A stretch of 64,000 nucleotides of DNA from Cryobacterium levicorallinum (GCF_004402405.1 NZ_SOFE01000001.1:228601-292600), one strand, 5' to 3'; counted from the first letter of the stretch, positions 9,248 to 18,692 are shown. The notes: generated from the sequence alone by a model not told the origin. Numbers and translations are program-made.

Positions 9248-9256
9248 GGAGCCGTT

Positions 9257-10231
9257 GTGACCCTCGATATTGATCCCGTGCAGTCCGATCGCAGCCGCGA
9301 CGCCCTCACCGCGGCGCACCTGTACTATCTGCAGGACCTCACCATGGATGCCATCGCTCGGGAGCTGCACACCTCCCGCTCCTCCGTCTCTCGCCTGCTC
9401 AGCCATGCTCGGGAGACCGGCTTGGTCGACATCCAAATCAAGTCGCCATTGGATGCCCCGAGTCACCTCGAGCAGCAGCTCGAGGCTCGATTTCGGATCG
9501 AAGCGCACGTCGTTCCGGTGCCAGACAGCGCGAGCGACGTCGATCGCCTAGAGCGCGTGGCCCTGTCTGTTGCACGGATTCTCGGTCAATACTTCGACTC
9601 GAACATGACCATGGGCATCGCCTGGGGCTCCACCATGAACGCGATCAGCCGACACGTGACGCCCAAACAAACCCACAACTCGCAGATCGTGCAGCTCAAC
9701 GGTGCCGGAAACATGCGCACGACCGGCCTCGGCTACGCGAGTGAAATTCTCGGACGCTTCGGCACGGCGTTCGGCGCACACATTCAACAGTTTCCGGTGC
9801 CGGCGTTCTTCGACGACCCGGCCACCAAGAAGGCGCTGTGGCGGGAGCGCAGCATAAGCCGCCTGATCGACATGCAAGCCACCATGGATATCGCCCTGTT
9901 CGGCCTCGGCTCTCCGTTTTCCGGTGTGATCAGCCGTGTCTACGCCGGTGGCTACCTGGAAAAAGCCGAATTCGATGCACTCAGCGCCGCTCAGGTGGTC
10001 GGCGACGTGGCCACCGTGTTTTACCGCGCCGACGGTTCGACAGACGGCATTGCTCTGAACGAGCGTTCAACCGGCCCGGAATTCACCGTATTGCGCCGCA
10101 CCCCGCGCCGCATCTGCGTCGTGGCCGGCCGCTCCAAGCTCGCGAGCCTGCGCGGGGCCCTCGCCGCCCGGCTGATCACCGACTTGTTCGTCGACGAAAG
10201 CACGGCCCGGGCCCTGGTCGAGGCCTCCTGA
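9257..10231 (+). CDS. SorC/DeoR-type sugar-binding transcriptional regulator
   Basis: 324 residues from GTG 9257. This start is chosen over GTG 9242 because AAGGAG at 9246-9251 is correctly spaced for 9257. An N-terminal helix-turn-helix (about 20-60; MDAIARELHTSRSSVSRLLSHARETGLVDI) is followed by the sugar-binding domain of the SorC family (about 65-320), which binds a phosphorylated sugar effector. Divergent position next to glpD and shared palindromes upstream of glpF suggest that it controls glycerol genes, with glycerol-3-phosphate as a plausible effector. That role is inferred; SorC regulators are better known for sugar and polyol operons. Confidence 0.88.
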   Translation: MTLDIDPVQSDRSRDALTAAHLYYLQDLTMDAIARELHTSRSSVSRLLSHARETGLVDIQIKSPLDAPSHLEQQLEARFRIEAHVVPVPDSASDVDRLERVALSVARILGQYFDSNMTMGIAWGSTMNAISRHVTPKQTHNSQIVQLNGAGNMRTTGLGYASEILGRFGTAFGAHIQQFPVPAFFDDPATKKALWRERSISRLIDMQATMDIALFGLGSPFSGVISRVYAGGYLEKAEFDALSAAQVVGDVATVFYRADGSTDGIALNERSTGPEFTVLRRTPRRICVVAGRSKLASLRGALAARLITDLFVDESTARALVEAS

Positions 10232-10289
10232 GCCCCTGACCGGAACAGCGGATGTCGCCGGGAATAGTACTGCGCGCGGACTGTTGCAC

Positions 10290-10295
10290 TATAAC
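10290..10295 (+). promoter_or_regulatory. Possible -10 box (TATAAC) of the riboflavin operon
   Basis: TATAAC lies about 19 nt upstream of the riboswitch start, as expected for a transcript beginning with the RFN element. No convincing -35 box is seen. Confidence 0.35.
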
Positions 10296-10308
10296 TAGAA
10301 GTAGTACA

Positions 10309-10443
10309 CGTGCTCCGGGGTCGGTGTGATTCCGAACCGGCGGTTAAAGTCCGCGACCCGTTAGCCCCTTGAGAGAGAGGCGAAACGGTTGAGCTGGTGA
10401 AACTCCAGCACCGACGGTCAAAGTCCGGACGGGAGGCGCACGA
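10309..10443 (+). promoter_or_regulatory. FMN riboswitch (RFN element)
   Basis: Strong match to the RFN consensus: GGGGTCGGTGTGATTCCG, then ACCGGCGGTTAAAGTCCGCG, a variable stem, GAGCTGGTGAAACTCCAG, and CCGACGGTCAAAGTCCGGAC. It binds flavin mononucleotide and down-regulates the downstream riboflavin genes. It lies 89 nt before the ribD start; the intervening segment probably holds the expression platform, perhaps sequestering the ribD ribosome binding site, but no clear terminator with a T run is visible. Confidence 0.95.
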
Positions 10444-10531
10444 GTCGGTTGGCCCCTACGGTCGACCGGCGGGTTTGTGCAGGTCTGCACCCCCATACCC
10501 CCGGAGCTCGTCCAATACGGATGAGGGCGGG

Positions 10532-11563
10532 ATGACCAACAACGCGGCAGTGCACACCCTGCACAGCGCCATGCGTCGCGCGCTCGAACTTGCCGCCCAG
10601 GGTCCGTCCACCGGCGTCAACCCCCGGGTCGGCTGCGTCATTGTGAACGCTGAGGGCGACACCCTCGCCGAAGGCTGGCACCGCGGAGCCGGCAGCAAGC
10701 ACGCCGAGGTCGACGCGCTGTCCCAGCTCGCCCCCGGCGCTGCGCGCGGCAGCACCGTCGTGGTCACCCTGGAACCCTGTAACCATGTCGGCCGCACGGG
10801 ACCCTGCGCCGAGGCCCTGATCGAGGCCGGCGTCGCTCGCGTCGTTTACTCGGTGACCGACTCCGGCGAACGTTCCTGCGGCGGAGCCGACCGGCTGCGC
10901 GCTGCCGGAGTCGACGTGCAGGGCACCCTGCTCGTGGCGGAGGGCGAAGAATTCCTGGGCGACTGGCTCGTTGCCGCCCGCCTCGGGCGCCCGTTCGTCA
11001 CGCTCAAGTGGGCGTCGAGCCTCGACGGTCGTGCGGCAGCGGCCGACGGCTCCAGCCGTTGGATCACCGGCGGCGCAGCCCGCGTCGACGTGCACCAACG
11101 GCGTGGTGCCGCCGCCGCGATCCTGGTCGGCACCGGGACCGTGCTCGCCGACGATCCGGCCCTGACCGCGCGCGACGCCGATGGCGCGCTGCTCAAGCAG
11201 CAACCGGTGCCCGTGGTGCTGGGCCGACGTCCGCTGCCGGCATCCACTGCCCTGATCAACCACCCGCAGTCACCGCTGTTTTTTGACGGACGCGACCTTC
11301 CCGGCGTTCTCGCCGACCTGCACGGCCGAGGTCTGCGCAGCGTGTTCATCGAGGGTGGACCGACCGTGGCGAGCGCCTTCGTCGCCGCCGGGCTGGTCGA
11401 CGAATACCTCATCTACCTGGCTCCGACGCTCATCGGCGGCCCCCGGCTCGCCCTCACCGACATCGGTGTGGCCGCGATCGGTGAGCAGCGCCGCCTCGCC
11501 ATTCTTTCCCTCGACCGCCTCGGTGACGATGTTCTCATCGTCGCCCGACCGCAGACTAACTAA
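10532..11563 (+). CDS. ribD: Bifunctional riboflavin deaminase/reductase
   Basis: 343 residues from ATG 10532; an in-frame upstream GTG is rejected because it lies inside the riboswitch. The N-terminal zinc deaminase domain shows H57-A-E59 and PC83(x8)C92; the C-terminal reductase domain begins near 155 (RPFVTLKWASSLDGRAA) and ends with EGGPTVASAF and the YLAPTLIGG region. It converts the GTP cyclohydrolase product to 5-amino-6-ribitylamino-uracil phosphate. The gene is 7 bp from ribE and heads the riboflavin operon. Confidence 0.95.
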   Translation: MTNNAAVHTLHSAMRRALELAAQGPSTGVNPRVGCVIVNAEGDTLAEGWHRGAGSKHAEVDALSQLAPGAARGSTVVVTLEPCNHVGRTGPCAEALIEAGVARVVYSVTDSGERSCGGADRLRAAGVDVQGTLLVAEGEEFLGDWLVAARLGRPFVTLKWASSLDGRAAAADGSSRWITGGAARVDVHQRRGAAAAILVGTGTVLADDPALTARDADGALLKQQPVPVVLGRRPLPASTALINHPQSPLFFDGRDLPGVLADLHGRGLRSVFIEGGPTVASAFVAAGLVDEYLIYLAPTLIGGPRLALTDIGVAAIGEQRRLAILSLDRLGDDVLIVARPQTN

Positions 11564-11570
11564 GGAACCC

Positions 11571-12221
11571 ATGTTCACCGGAATCATCGAGGAGCTCGGC
11601 CAAATCGTGCGCATCGAGCAGACAGCGGATGCCGCCCGCCTCACCATCCGCGGCCCGCTCGTGATCGACGGCGCGCTGCGAGGCGACTCCATCGCCGTGC
11701 AGGGCGTCTGTCTCACCGTGGTCGAGCGCACCGCCGAAACCTTCACCGCCGACGTGATGGCGCAGACCCTGTCGATGTCGACACTGTCCGCGGCCCTCGT
11801 CGGCTCCCCGGTCAACCTCGAACGCGCCGCCCTCGTCGGTGGACGCCTCGGCGGCCACATCGTGCAGGGCCACATTGACGGCACCAGCACGGTGCTTAGC
11901 CTCACGCCCGGTGATGCCTGGCGAGTGCTGCGGTTCAGCCTCAGCGCCGAACTCGCGCCGCTCGTCGTCGGCAAGGGTTCGATCGCCATCGACGGCGTCT
12001 CCCTCACGGTGAGCAACATCAGCCCCGCCACCGAGACGGATCAGTGGTTTGAGGTGTCGCTCATTCCCGAGACCCTCACGGTGACCACCCTCGGCGAGCG
12101 CGCCGTCGGCGACCGAGTCAACATTGAGACGGACATTCTGGCCCGCCACGTTGAACGGATGCTCGCCCTGACGGCGACCCACAATTCCCAGCACGTCACC
12201 ACCCCAAGGAGCGCATCATGA
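11571..12221 (+). CDS. ribE: Riboflavin synthase alpha chain
   Basis: 216 residues from ATG 11571, with AAGGAA just upstream. The starting MFTGIIEELG and a second similar repeat (near residue 100, LVGGRLGGHIVQGHIDGTS) reflect the duplicated barrel of the lumazine-binding family. It dismutates two 6,7-dimethyl-8-ribityllumazine molecules to riboflavin. The stop overlaps the ribBA ATG by 4 bp. Confidence 0.96.
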   Translation: MFTGIIEELGQIVRIEQTADAARLTIRGPLVIDGALRGDSIAVQGVCLTVVERTAETFTADVMAQTLSMSTLSAALVGSPVNLERAALVGGRLGGHIVQGHIDGTSTVLSLTPGDAWRVLRFSLSAELAPLVVGKGSIAIDGVSLTVSNISPATETDQWFEVSLIPETLTVTTLGERAVGDRVNIETDILARHVERMLALTATHNSQHVTTPRSAS

Positions 12222-13477
12222 GCCTCGCCGATATTCCCTCCGCACTCGACGCCCTACGCCTCGGTCGACCGGTCATCGTCGCCGACGACGAGGGCCGCGA
12301 AAACGAGGGAGACGTCATCATCTCGGCCCAGCTCGCCACGCAGGAGTGGATCGCCTGGACCGTGCGCTACTCTTCCGGCTTCATCTGCGCGCCGATGACG
12401 AATGAGATCGCTGACCAGCTCGACCTGCCGGTGATGGTCTTGAACAACGAAGACCCGCTCGGTACCAACTACACCGTGAGCGTCGACGCGGCCGATCGGC
12501 TGTCGACCGGGATCAGCGCCGCCGACCGGGCCCACACCTTGCGAGTTCTGGCCGATCCGGCGTCGGCACCGGCCAGCCTGCACCGCCCCGGCCACATCCT
12601 GCCGCTGCGCGCCCGCGACGGCGGTGTGCGCGAGCGCAGCGGCCACACCGAAGCCGGCGTCGACCTGATGAAACTAGCCGGTCTGGTTCCGGTCGCGGCG
12701 ATCGCTGAGATCGTCGCCGAAGACGGCGAGATGATGCGACTGCCCGGCCTGCTCGAACTCGGCGAGCGCGAGGGGCTGCACGTCATCACGATTAAAGACC
12801 TGATCAGCTACCTCGACGAGTTCCACCCCAACGCAGCGCTGCCGACGATCGCGCCACTGATCGAGGCGCCGCGGGTCGACTTCGAGGTGGAGACCACCGT
12901 CCCCACCCGGCACGGCCTCTTTCGGGTGCGCGCCTACCGAGACCGTTCCACCGGCGCCGACCACGTCGCCTTCGTCGCCGGCAACCCGGCCAATGGCGCC
13001 ATCGTGCGGGTTCACTCCGAGTGCCTCACCGGCGAAGCGTTCGGCTCACTCAAGTGCGAGTGCGGACCACAGCTCGACGCCTCACTCGACATCATCCAGG
13101 AGGAAGGCGGCGTGGTCGTCTACCTGCGCGGCCAGGAGGGGCGCGGCATCGGCCTTATCAATAAGCTGCGCGCCTACGAGCTGCAGGAAGACGGCCTCGA
13201 CACCCTCGACGCCAACGTGGCGCTGGGTTTGCCCGTCGATAGCCGCGAGTACGGCGCGGCCACCAGCATCCTGCACCAACTAGGGTTGAGTTCGGTGCGG
13301 CTGCTCACCAACAACCCCGAGAAGGTACGTCAACTCGAACTGCACGGCGTCGCTGTGACCGAGCGCGTGCCACTCGTCGTGGGGATCGGCGAATACAACG
13401 AGGAATACCTCGCCACCAAGCGCGACCGCATGGGGCACCACATCACCGACACCGAAATCATGAACGGAATCGCCTAA
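12218..13477 (+). CDS. ribBA: Bifunctional DHBP synthase / GTP cyclohydrolase II
   Basis: 419 residues with two enzymes. Residues 1-205 are 3,4-dihydroxy-2-butanone-4-phosphate synthase, with [10 protein letters not shown] at 23-32 and [14 protein letters not shown] at 123-136. Residues 215-419 are GTP cyclohydrolase II, with zinc ligands C269, C280 and C282 in [17 protein letters not shown] and the GQEGRGIGL loop. Together they supply both precursors of riboflavin. It overlaps ribE by 4 bp and ribH by one base, showing tight coupling under the FMN riboswitch. Confidence 0.97.
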   Translation: MSLADIPSALDALRLGRPVIVADDEGRENEGDVIISAQLATQEWIAWTVRYSSGFICAPMTNEIADQLDLPVMVLNNEDPLGTNYTVSVDAADRLSTGISAADRAHTLRVLADPASAPASLHRPGHILPLRARDGGVRERSGHTEAGVDLMKLAGLVPVAAIAEIVAEDGEMMRLPGLLELGEREGLHVITIKDLISYLDEFHPNAALPTIAPLIEAPRVDFEVETTVPTRHGLFRVRAYRDRSTGADHVAFVAGNPANGAIVRVHSECLTGEAFGSLKCECGPQLDASLDIIQEEGGVVVYLRGQEGRGIGLINKLRAYELQEDGLDTLDANVALGLPVDSREYGAATSILHQLGLSSVRLLTNNPEKVRQLELHGVAVTERVPLVVGIGEYNEEYLATKRDRMGHHITDTEIMNGIA

Positions 13478-13944
13478 TGGCCGGCACAGGACCCACCCTC
13501 AGCGTTGACGGCACCGGCTTGCGCGTCGTCATCGTCGCGGGCCTCTGGCACGACGTGATCACCGACGGCCTCATCGCCGGCGCAACCCGCGTGCTCGAAG
13601 CGAGCGGAGCCTCCTGGTCGCTCGTGCGCGTACCGGGCAGCTTCGAACTGCCCGTTGCCTGCAAGGTCGCGCTCGAAAACGGGGCCGACGCGGCCGTCGC
13701 CCTCGGCGTGATCATCCGGGGCGGCACTCCACACTTCGAGTTCGTCTCCAATGCGGCAACGGATGGTCTCACTCGCGTTGCGCTCGACACCGGCAAGCCC
13801 GTGGGCTTCGGCGTGCTGACCCTCGACGACGAACAGCAGGGCCTCGACCGGGCCGGACTGCCCGGATCGAAGGAAGACAAGGGCGAGGAGGCGGCATCCG
13901 CTGCCCTGGCCACCGCAATTCTGCTGCGCGAGCTGCGCAGCTAG
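13477..13944 (+). CDS. ribH: 6,7-dimethyl-8-ribityllumazine synthase
   Basis: 155 residues, typical length. It shows the phosphate and substrate-binding segments [25 protein letters not shown] and the [14 protein letters not shown] strand, with the catalytic-type His at the end of GGTPH. It condenses the RibA/D and RibB products to form lumazine, usually as an icosahedral or pentameric shell. Last gene of the riboflavin operon; its ATG overlaps the ribBA stop. Confidence 0.96.
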   Translation: MAGTGPTLSVDGTGLRVVIVAGLWHDVITDGLIAGATRVLEASGASWSLVRVPGSFELPVACKVALENGADAAVALGVIIRGGTPHFEFVSNAATDGLTRVALDTGKPVGFGVLTLDDEQQGLDRAGLPGSKEDKGEEAASAALATAILLRELRS

Positions 13945-13966
13945 CTTGTAGCGCATCGTCGTCACC

Positions 13967-13972
13967 TAGGCT
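13967..13972 (+). promoter_or_regulatory. Probable -10 box (TAGGCT), leaderless
   Basis: TAGGCT with exactly 6 nt before the ATG at 13979 and no ribosome binding site in between. Confidence 0.6.
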
Positions 13973-13978
13973 GAACGC

Positions 13979-14335
13979 ATGGACCTTCTGCGCAATATTC
14001 TGCTCATTCTGCACTTCGTCGGCCTCGCCTCGCTACTCGGCGGCTTTCTGGTGCAGATCAAGGCGATCATTGCCGGCAAGGGCACGATCGTCGCCGCCAT
14101 GTTCCACGGTGCGCTGACCCAGCTGGTCACCGGCCTGCTCCTCGTCGGCGTCATCCAGGTGGGTACCCTCGGTCACATCGACAACACCAAAATCGGCATC
14201 AAGCTGCTCGTGCTCATCGTGATCACCGTGCTGGTCATCGTGAACCGCAAGAAGCCGAGCGTCTCATCGCTCGTGCTCTGGGCCATTGGAGCCCTCACCC
14301 TGGTCAACGTGGTCATCGCGGTACTCTGGAAATAG
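13979..14335 (+). CDS. Small integral membrane protein, function unknown
   Basis: 118 residues, four predicted membrane helices (about 7-30, 42-62, 73-87, 96-117) separated by short polar loops such as the KIGIKL and NRKKPSVSS segments. No catalytic motif is recognisable. A leaderless-type promoter lies directly upstream, so it is likely transcribed independently of the riboflavin genes 35 nt before it. Confidence 0.75.
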   Translation: MDLLRNILLILHFVGLASLLGGFLVQIKAIIAGKGTIVAAMFHGALTQLVTGLLLVGVIQVGTLGHIDNTKIGIKLLVLIVITVLVIVNRKKPSVSSLVLWAIGALTLVNVVIAVLWK

Positions 14336-14540
14336 CTTTTTCTCCGCGAAAGTCGGCACACCAGTGCTTCACGCGTAGTATCCGCTGTCGCGCGTTGACC
14401 CAGACCCCCCGGGGGTAGGGTAATTGGTGACCTCTACACGCGGCCACACCATCATTCGTGCGTAAACGCTACCGCGGGAAGTCCGATCGACTTGCGGGTT
14501 TCGTTGGCGCTCAGCCATCACACCGGAGCGTTCCACCCCC

Positions 14541-15893
14541 ATGTCAACAACCACAGCGTCAATTCCGACGCCGACCACACCGCTCAATCCGAAGAGCCGC
14601 GTCATCATGGCGAGCCTCATCGGCACGACCATTGAGTTCTACGACTTCTACGTTTACGCCACCGCCGCCGTCCTCGTGTTTCCGCACCTGTTCTTTCCCA
14701 CCGGCAACGAGACCACCGCGTTGCTCGCCTCCTTCGCCGTGTTCGGCGCCGCCATGGTCGCCCGCCCGATCGGCGCCCTGTTCTTCGGCCACTTCGGTGA
14801 CCGCAAGGGACGCAAGGCCACCCTTGTCGGTGCACTGCTCACCATGGGCATCGCGACGTTTTTGATCGGCCTACTGCCGACCTACGACATGATCGGCTGG
14901 TGGGCACCGTTCATGCTCGTCATTCTGCGCCTGGCCCAGGGCTTCGCCCTCGGCGGGGAATGGAGCGGCGCTGCACTCGTGGCAACCGAAAACGCCCCGG
15001 TCGGCAAGCGTGCCTGGTACGGCACCTTCCCCCAGGTCGGCGCCCCGCTCGGCTTCATCATCGCCAACAGCCTATTTCTCGGCCTCGCGCTCGCACTGCC
15101 GTCGACCGACCCGACCCGCCCGTCCGAGGCATTCCTCGAATGGGCCTGGCGCATCCCCTTCCTGTTCTCGGCCGTCATGGTCATCGTCGGACTCTGGGTG
15201 CGTCTGCGCCTGGTCGAAAGCGAGGTCTTCACGAAGGTCGTCCAGGCCAAGCGTGTCGAGAAGCTGCCGCTCGCTGCGGTATTCAAGTCGAACTGGCGCG
15301 AACTCATCCTCGGCACGTTCATCATGCTCGCCACCTACGTGCTGTTCTATCTGATGACCACGTTCACTCTCAGTTACGGCCGTGCCGCAACGGATGCCGC
15401 GCTGCCGGGGCTCGGATTCAGCTACAACACCTTCATCCTCATGATGATTCTCGGCGTGGTGTTCTTCGGAATTTTCACCCTCGCCTCCGGCCCGTGGGCC
15501 GACAAGCACGGGCGCCGCAAGACGCTCATCATCGTGACCATGTTCATCATCGTGTTCGGGTTTCTCTTCGTGCCCCTGCTCGGTGCCGGCGACCTCAGCG
15601 TCATGCTGTTCCTCATCGTCGGATTCTCACTCATGGGCATGACCTTCGGGCCGATGGGCGCGCTGCTGCCCGAGCTGTTCCCGACCAGCGTGCGCTACAC
15701 CGGCTCCGCGTTCGCCTACAACATGAGCTCCATTCTCGGCGCGGCCGTCGCCCCGTTCATCGCCGTCTGGCTGTGGACAATCGGCGAGGGCAGCCCGTTC
15801 TGGGTCGGCATCTACCTCTCGATCATGGGCACCATCACCCTGATCGCGCTGATCCTGAGCCGCGAAACGAAGGACCTCGACCTGCACCGGTAG
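14541..15893 (+). CDS. MFS transporter, metabolite:H+ symporter (MHS) family
   Basis: 450 residues with about 12 membrane spans. The MHS hallmarks are clear: the N-terminal ASLIGTTIEFYDFYVYATAA, the loop FGHFGDRKGRKATL between helices 2 and 3, GFALGGEWSGAALVATENAP, and the C-terminal GPMGALLPELFPTSVRYTGS segment. The family imports organic acids or osmolytes (for example citrate, alpha-ketoglutarate, proline/betaine, shikimate); the substrate cannot be set from sequence. The 205-nt upstream gap contains a TTGACC and a TAGGGT 15 nt apart, a weak promoter candidate. A terminator follows. Confidence 0.9.
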   Translation: MSTTTASIPTPTTPLNPKSRVIMASLIGTTIEFYDFYVYATAAVLVFPHLFFPTGNETTALLASFAVFGAAMVARPIGALFFGHFGDRKGRKATLVGALLTMGIATFLIGLLPTYDMIGWWAPFMLVILRLAQGFALGGEWSGAALVATENAPVGKRAWYGTFPQVGAPLGFIIANSLFLGLALALPSTDPTRPSEAFLEWAWRIPFLFSAVMVIVGLWVRLRLVESEVFTKVVQAKRVEKLPLAAVFKSNWRELILGTFIMLATYVLFYLMTTFTLSYGRAATDAALPGLGFSYNTFILMMILGVVFFGIFTLASGPWADKHGRRKTLIIVTMFIIVFGFLFVPLLGAGDLSVMLFLIVGFSLMGMTFGPMGALLPELFPTSVRYTGSAFAYNMSSILGAAVAPFIAVWLWTIGEGSPFWVGIYLSIMGTITLIALILSRETKDLDLHR

Positions 15894-15912
15894 GTCCAGC
15901 CGCACCAGCATC

Positions 15913-15943
15913 CGCTCCCCCTTGCCGCTTGCGAGGGGGAGCG
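15913..15943 (+). terminator. Terminator between convergent genes
   Basis: 13-bp stem (15913-15925 with 15931-15943, one mismatch) around a 5-nt loop, between the MHS transporter and the convergent permease gene. Only a short T-rich tail follows. Confidence 0.7.
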
Positions 15944-15947
15944 TTGT

Positions 15948-16790
15948 CTATGTCAGGAACAGGGCCGTCAGGCGACGGGTGGTCATGACCACGCCGATCA
16001 CGATCATGACGGCGTAGTAGAGCACGTGCCAGAGCAGGCCAGCATCCACCTGGCCGGTGGTCAGGCCGCGCACGAGCTCGACACCATGCCAGAGCGGCAG
16101 CGCCTGAATCACATACTGAACGCCCGGCGGATACACGCTCAGCGGGTAGAACGTGGCCGAGAACAAAAACATCGGTAGCAGCACGAAGGTGATCCAGTCC
16201 ATCTGCTGGAACGTCTTCATATAACTGGTCACCGCCATGCCGACGGATGCGAATCCAAACGCGATCAGCAGCACCGCCGGCAGCGCGAGCAGCGCCCACC
16301 AGGACAGGTTCAGGCCGAGCGCCTGCATCACGAGCAGGAATCCGGTCGCGTAGAGCAGCCCCCGCGCCAGGGCGAGCGAGATCTCGCCGAGGGCCACGTC
16401 GAGCGGGCCAAGCGAGGTGGCCAGCATCCCCTCGTAGAGTTTGGCGAATTGCATCTTGAAGAAGACGTTCCAGGTCGAATCGTAGATGGCACCGTTCATC
16501 GCGGCGACGGCGAGCAGCGCCGGGGCGATGAAAGCGGCGTACGGCACGCTCTGGCCGTCGTCGGTCTGTACCTGGCCGATCAGCGCCTCCAGGCCGAGGC
16601 CCATCGACAGCAGGTAGAAGATCGGCTCGACCATTCCGCTGAGCACAACGAGCGAGTTGGTGCTGCGCGTCGCACGCCAGCCGCGCGCCATCACGCTGCG
16701 CGCATTACCGGCGTAATACTTACCGACACCACGGCTTCCGAACAGCCGTGGCGGGCGAGCAGCAGTGACGAGCGTCGACGAAAACCGCAT
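15948..16790 (-). CDS. ABC-2 type permease (DrrB-like), second permease
   Basis: 280 residues from ATG 16790, with six hydrophobic spans after residue 45 (FYLLSMGLGL onward) and the family segment LFSATFYPLSVYPPGVQYVIQALPLWHGVELVRGL near 195-230. Partner of the ATPase at 17668-18624. The start is supported by GAGG 8 nt upstream and by conserved-looking N-terminal residues, but makes the gene overlap the preceding permease by 100 bp. An alternative ATG at 16691 overlaps that gene's stop codon exactly (TGATG) and would give 247 residues. Confidence 0.85.
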   Translation of the reverse strand: MRFSSTLVTAARPPRLFGSRGVGKYYAGNARSVMARGWRATRSTNSLVVLSGMVEPIFYLLSMGLGLEALIGQVQTDDGQSVPYAAFIAPALLAVAAMNGAIYDSTWNVFFKMQFAKLYEGMLATSLGPLDVALGEISLALARGLLYATGFLLVMQALGLNLSWWALLALPAVLLIAFGFASVGMAVTSYMKTFQQMDWITFVLLPMFLFSATFYPLSVYPPGVQYVIQALPLWHGVELVRGLTTGQVDAGLLWHVLYYAVMIVIGVVMTTRRLTALFLT

Positions 16791-17671
16791 TTGTTCAACC
16801 TCGCGGCCGTGAGGCGACGCGCCCAGATCCAGCCGACAGCGAGCAGGGCGGCCAGATAGAGCGCGTGCAGGACGCTCAGCCAGATCGGTTCCGGTCGGCC
16901 ATAGGCGAAGACGCGGGACAGTTCGGTGCCGTGCCAGAGCGGTGAGATCCAGCCGAGCCACTGCAGGTAGGTCGGCAGCACGTCGAGCGGAAAGAACGTG
17001 CCGGAGAACAGCGTCATCGGCAGAATCACGAAGCGCTGCACCATGGCGAGCTGGCCGGTGTCGTCCTTGAGGGTGGCCGTGTACGCCATCAGGAGCGCGC
17101 CGAACGAGAGGCCGGTGAGTAGCGCCACGAGCACCGCCACGGCACCGAGCGGGCCAGGAACCGCACCAAAAATGAGCATGAAGACAGAGAAGATGGCGCA
17201 GGTGAGCAGCATGCGTGCCGCTACCGAGATGACGATGCCGTTGATGATCTGACCGGGTTGAATCGAACTCGCGTTCATACCGAAGAAGGTCGGGTTCCAT
17301 TTGAAGCCGAGCATGATCGGGTAGCTGAACTCCTCGGAGGCGACTGCAATCGCGCTGCTCGCGAGCAGCGCCGGTGCGAGAAATTCAAGGTAGCTGACCC
17401 CGTTGACGGCGTTGTCGCCGAGATTGCCGTCGACCAGGCTGGCCAGGCCAACGCCCATCGCGTAGAGGTAGACGAGCGAGCTGCCGATCGCGGTGAACAG
17501 CACCGTCTGCGCGTACGACCGCATGACCCGAAACCGGTGCTCGGCCACATACCAGGAGCCGTAGCGGCGGGTGCGGGCGGCCGAGACGACAGCCGCCGCG
17601 ACTGCCTGCGAACGGATGCTGTCGGTCGCCCCGCCAGCATCCCGAGCGTTGTCGAAATCGCCCGCGCTCAT
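16691..17671 (-). CDS. ABC-2 type permease (DrrB-like), first permease
   Basis: 326 residues; six membrane spans from about residue 58 and the motif MTLFSGTFFPLDVLPTYLQWLGWISPLWHGTELSRV near 215-250, parallel to the second permease. It probably forms a heterodimeric channel with it, energised by the ATPase whose stop it overlaps by 4 bp. The last ~35 residues after WARRLTAARL are basic and not membrane-like, and lie in the 100-bp overlap with the second permease, so a lost stop codon is possible. The transported compound is unknown; the family exports drugs, lipids or polysaccharides. Confidence 0.85.
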   Translation of the reverse strand: MSAGDFDNARDAGGATDSIRSQAVAAAVVSAARTRRYGSWYVAEHRFRVMRSYAQTVLFTAIGSSLVYLYAMGVGLASLVDGNLGDNAVNGVSYLEFLAPALLASSAIAVASEEFSYPIMLGFKWNPTFFGMNASSIQPGQIINGIVISVAARMLLTCAIFSVFMLIFGAVPGPLGAVAVLVALLTGLSFGALLMAYTATLKDDTGQLAMVQRFVILPMTLFSGTFFPLDVLPTYLQWLGWISPLWHGTELSRVFAYGRPEPIWLSVLHALYLAALLAVGWIWARRLTAARLNKCGFRRRSSLLLARHGCSEAVVSVSITPVMRAA

Positions 17672-18624
17672 TCGATCAGGTTTCGGCCGGTGAGACGGAG
17701 GAACACGTCCTCGAGGCTGGAACGGCGTACCAGGCTCGTGATCGGGTGCAGGCCGGCCGCGGTCATCCGCTCTAATTCTCGCTCGCCGCTATCGCTGTAG
17801 ACCAGAATGCGGTCGGGCAGCACGTCGACCCGTTCGCCGAAACCGCTCCCGCCGAAGCTTTGAAGGCGGTCGGCGACCTCGGCATTCTGGGCTGAGCCGA
17901 AGCGCACCTCGAGGACCTCGCGGGAGGAATACCGGCGGATCAGGTCGGCCGGAGAACCCTCGGCCATGATGCGGCCCTTGTCGACGACGATGAGGCGGTC
18001 GCAGAGCTGCTCGGCTTCGTCCATGTAGTGGGTGGTGACGAGCAGCGTCGTGCCCTGTTCCTTGAGTCGAAACAGGCGGTCCCAGAGAATGTGGCGTGCC
18101 TGCGGGTCGAGTCCGGTGGTCGGCTCGTCGAGCAGCAGGATGCGCGGGTCGTTAATAAGCGCCCGGGCGATGGTGAGGCGCCGTTTCATGCCACCGGAGA
18201 GGTCGTCGACCTTGGCTGTGGCCTTGTCCTGGAGCTGGGCGAACTCGAGCAGTTCGTCGGCCCGGCGGGCGACTCGGGCGCGCGGCAGCCCGAAGTAGCG
18301 GCCGTAGACCAGCAGATTTTCCCGCACCTTCAGCTCGAGGTCGAGGTTATTCTCCTGCGGCACCACGCCGAGTTGGGAACGAATCTCGGGACCGTACCGG
18401 TTCGGGTCGAGGCCGAGCACCGTGAGGTCGCCACTCGTGCGGGTGGACACCGCGCCGATCAAGCGCATCGTCGTGGATTTTCCGGCGCCGTTGGGGCCGA
18501 GCAACCCGAAGGACTCCCCCGGGGCCACTTCGAAACTGATCCCGTCGACGGCGACGAAGTTTTTCGAGCCGTTGACGGAATAGCTCTTGACGAGATTTCG
18601 GGTGACAATGACAGGTTCCGGCAC
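17668..18624 (-). CDS. ABC transporter ATP-binding protein (DrrA-like)
   Basis: 318 residues from GTG 18624 (TACAGT lies upstream, but 8 nt away). Walker A GPNGAGKSTT, Q-loop in VPQENN, signature LSGGMKRRLTIARAL, Walker B ILLLDEPTTGLD and the switch His in TTHYMDEAEQLCDRL are all present. The C-terminal ~80 residues match the extra domain found in daunorubicin-resistance (DrrA) type ATPases. It is followed by two permeases with a 4-bp overlap, making a complete three-gene exporter. Divergent from the fused ABC exporter with a gap of only 68 bp. Confidence 0.93.
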   Translation of the reverse strand: MPEPVIVTRNLVKSYSVNGSKNFVAVDGISFEVAPGESFGLLGPNGAGKSTTMRLIGAVSTRTSGDLTVLGLDPNRYGPEIRSQLGVVPQENNLDLELKVRENLLVYGRYFGLPRARVARRADELLEFAQLQDKATAKVDDLSGGMKRRLTIARALINDPRILLLDEPTTGLDPQARHILWDRLFRLKEQGTTLLVTTHYMDEAEQLCDRLIVVDKGRIMAEGSPADLIRRYSSREVLEVRFGSAQNAEVADRLQSFGGSGFGERVDVLPDRILVYSDSGERELERMTAAGLHPITSLVRRSSLEDVFLRLTGRNLIE

Positions 18625-18680
18625 AGTGCCCCACTGTAGACCGATGGCGGGATTGCGGGGAGGCTCGGACGCCGAACGGT

Positions 18681-18686
18681 TAAGAT
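18681..18686 (+). promoter_or_regulatory. Probable -10 box (TAAGAT), leaderless
   Basis: TAAGAT followed by 6 nt and the GTG at 18693; no ribosome binding site. Confidence 0.6.
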
Positions 18687-18692
18687 GAATCA

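Noticed and set aside
9242..9256. GTG 9242 as start of the SorC regulator
   Set aside because: It lies upstream of the AAGGAG that is correctly placed for GTG 9257.
10397..10531. Upstream in-frame start for ribD
   Set aside because: It lies inside the FMN riboswitch; ATG 10532 gives the normal RibD N-terminus.
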